From Treponema sp. (GTDB lineage: Bacteria > Spirochaetota > Spirochaetia > Treponematales > Breznakiellaceae), in NCBI GenBank assembly GCA_031281855.1, contig JAITEW010000058.1:1-8313 (forward strand): a stretch of 8,313 bases of DNA, written 5' to 3'. Each line of letters begins with the position of its first letter. Position 1 is the first letter of the stretch. Below the pieces are notes generated by a model, which searched no databases, had not been told where the DNA came from, and worked only from the letters and a program-made list of their open reading frames with translations. A program made the translations under genes and the position numbers. Of the stretch, positions 7,371 through 8,313 are shown piece after piece.

Positions 7371-7397
7371 GGGAACGCAGGGCGCATAAGGTTCCCT
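7370..7397. terminator. Inverted repeat between convergent genes, possible terminator
   Basis: AGGGAAC (7370-7376) and GTTCCCT (7391-7397) are perfect complements, forming a 7-bp stem with a 14-base loop. The arms touch the hrpB stop (7368-7370) and the stop of the minus-strand gene (7397-7399). A modest T-rich stretch (TTATTTCT from 7397) follows on the plus strand; the minus side has no U-tract. It may end the hrpB transcript, but the long loop and weak tract make it doubtful. Confidence 0.35.
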
Positions 7398-8313
7398 TAT
7401 TTCTCCCGATATATCCTGACGCTTCCTGAACTGGTTCGGGCATAAATGGTCCGTTCCGAGGAGGCCCCGATGGGGCGGAGGACGGTACTTTTTCCCGAGG
7501 CGCGTATAGTCTCGCTTCCTCCTTCATAAACCAGTACTTTCCCGCTGCCTGTAACGGCGTCCAGATTAAAGGATATTTCCCCCGGGAGTTTCAACTCTAT
7601 GTCCCCGCTGCTGATGGTAAACCGCAGATCCCCGGTAAGTTCCAGCATGTCCAGGCTGAGGTTCCCGGAACTTAGATCGAAGCTGCCTTCGCCGGAAAAA
7701 CCGACGATATCTATAGAACCGCTTGAGGCGCGGAGATCTATTTTGCCCCGGGCTTTTTCTATGGCAACGCCTCCACTGCTTACCTCGATGGCGCTGTCGC
7801 CCTGGATGGAATCTATTCTCATGCGGCCGCTTGAGGTTTTTATCCGGTGTTTCTGACCGGACAATTCCCCGATCTGCAATCTTCCGCTGGAGATGCTGAC
7901 AAGGGAATCGCCCCCGATGCCCGCTATATCTAAACTGCCGCTTGAGACGTGGACCGAAGCGCTTCCCGCTGAGAGGCGTTTATAGGATACGGAACCGGAG
8001 CTTACTGAAACGTCAATGGTTTTGTAATCCAGCAGGTCTATCTCCGCCTGGAGTGAACCGCTGCCGGTGGATATCCTGATATTTTCCCGGAAAGACCGGG
8101 GCAGGTAGATCTCCACCCGGGCCTTCCATGACCAGTTGAACCAGGGCCGCCGGCCGCTCTTAATCGTCAAGGTCTCCCCGGATCGGGAGATTCTGGCATA
8201 GTACCGGGACCTGTCCGTTTCCATATATTCCTTAAAGACAAGATCGCCGGTCCCGCTTTCCCGGATGAATACCTCGCTGTCGGCATAGTTTATGGCAAGG
8301 GTAAGCACCCCTT
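7397..8313 (-). CDS. DUF4097-type beta-repeat protein (partial, N-terminus outside window)
   Basis: The minus-strand frame is open to the right edge and ends with TAA at 7399-7397. At least 303 residues are visible, counting from a GTG at 8308, which is probably internal. The sequence is a series of short beta strands punctuated by Ser-Ser-Gly. The glycines fall at residues 105, 124, 142, 161, 179, 197, 215 and 235 of the visible part, a spacing of 18-20, with TGSG variants before and after (81-84, 253-256) and a last SSG at 293-295. This fits the DUF4097 / adhesin-like beta-solenoid family. Members are often found near membrane-associated regulators or PspC-like proteins; the partner, if any, would lie past the right edge. 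No signal peptide can be judged because the N-terminus is missing. The final five residues (RIYREK region) suggest the last strand closes the solenoid. The biochemical role is unknown. It is transcribed towards hrpB. Confidence 0.8.
   Translation of the reverse strand, partial: GVLTLAINYADSEVFIRESGTGDLVFKEYMETDRSRYYARISRSGETLTIKSGRRPWFNWSWKARVEIYLPRSFRENIRISTGSGSLQAEIDLLDYKTIDVSVSSGSVSYKRLSAGSASVHVSSGSLDIAGIGGDSLVSISSGRLQIGELSGQKHRIKTSSGRMRIDSIQGDSAIEVSSGGVAIEKARGKIDLRASSGSIDIVGFSGEGSFDLSSGNLSLDMLELTGDLRFTISSGDIELKLPGEISFNLDAVTGSGKVLVYEGGSETIRASGKSTVLRPIGASSERTIYARTSSGSVRIYREK

Noticed and set aside
1..8313. A new defence, mobile or biosynthetic system
   Set aside because: All complete genes but one belong to known housekeeping or metabolic families, with no transposase, integrase, toxin pair, repeat array or scaffold RNA visible.

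Overview
The window suggests a bacterial chromosome, most plausibly a spirochaete of the Treponema type. That placement rests on overall impression only: moderate-to-high GC, a non-canonical lipoprotein signal, a divergent NAD+-dependent ligase and GTG starts. No rRNA or other phylogenetic marker is present. There is no sign of phage, insertion sequence, CRISPR or RNA genes.

Layout: bases 2-109 are the 3' end of a gene running in from the left, most like the C-terminus of an M20-family metallopeptidase. After a 31-base gap comes a complete Cys/Met-metabolism PLP-dependent lyase gene (141-1280). An AT-rich gap of about 100 bases follows and holds the best promoter in the window (TTGAAT, 18 bases, TATAAT; 1343-1372). 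From there four genes run head to tail with almost no spacing to 7370: an unrecognised probable lipoprotein (about 1379-2095), trmB (2092-2772, overlapping the previous stop by 4 bases), ligA (2777-4768, 4 bases after trmB) and hrpB (4803-7370, 34 bases after ligA). trmB, ligA and hrpB all appear to use GTG starts. A short inverted repeat (7370-7397) lies between hrpB and a convergent gene on the minus strand. That gene encodes a DUF4097-type protein with a regular 18-20 residue beta repeat, and its N-terminus lies beyond the right edge.

The four-gene block is probably one transcription unit that joins an envelope protein to nucleic-acid housekeeping: tRNA m7G46 methylation, nick sealing, and a DExH helicase. 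The genes do not form an obvious single pathway, and I see no new multi-gene system. The points most worth following are at residue level. The ligase has a tail beyond its BRCT domain that ends in QNELF, which resembles a sliding-clamp-binding motif, and several normally conserved OB-fold signatures of LigA are altered. HrpB carries Ser-Asp-Thr in place of the Ser-Ala-Thr of helicase motif III. The promoter ahead of the lipoprotein gene places the transcript start almost on its ATG, which makes either leaderless translation or a downstream start likely.
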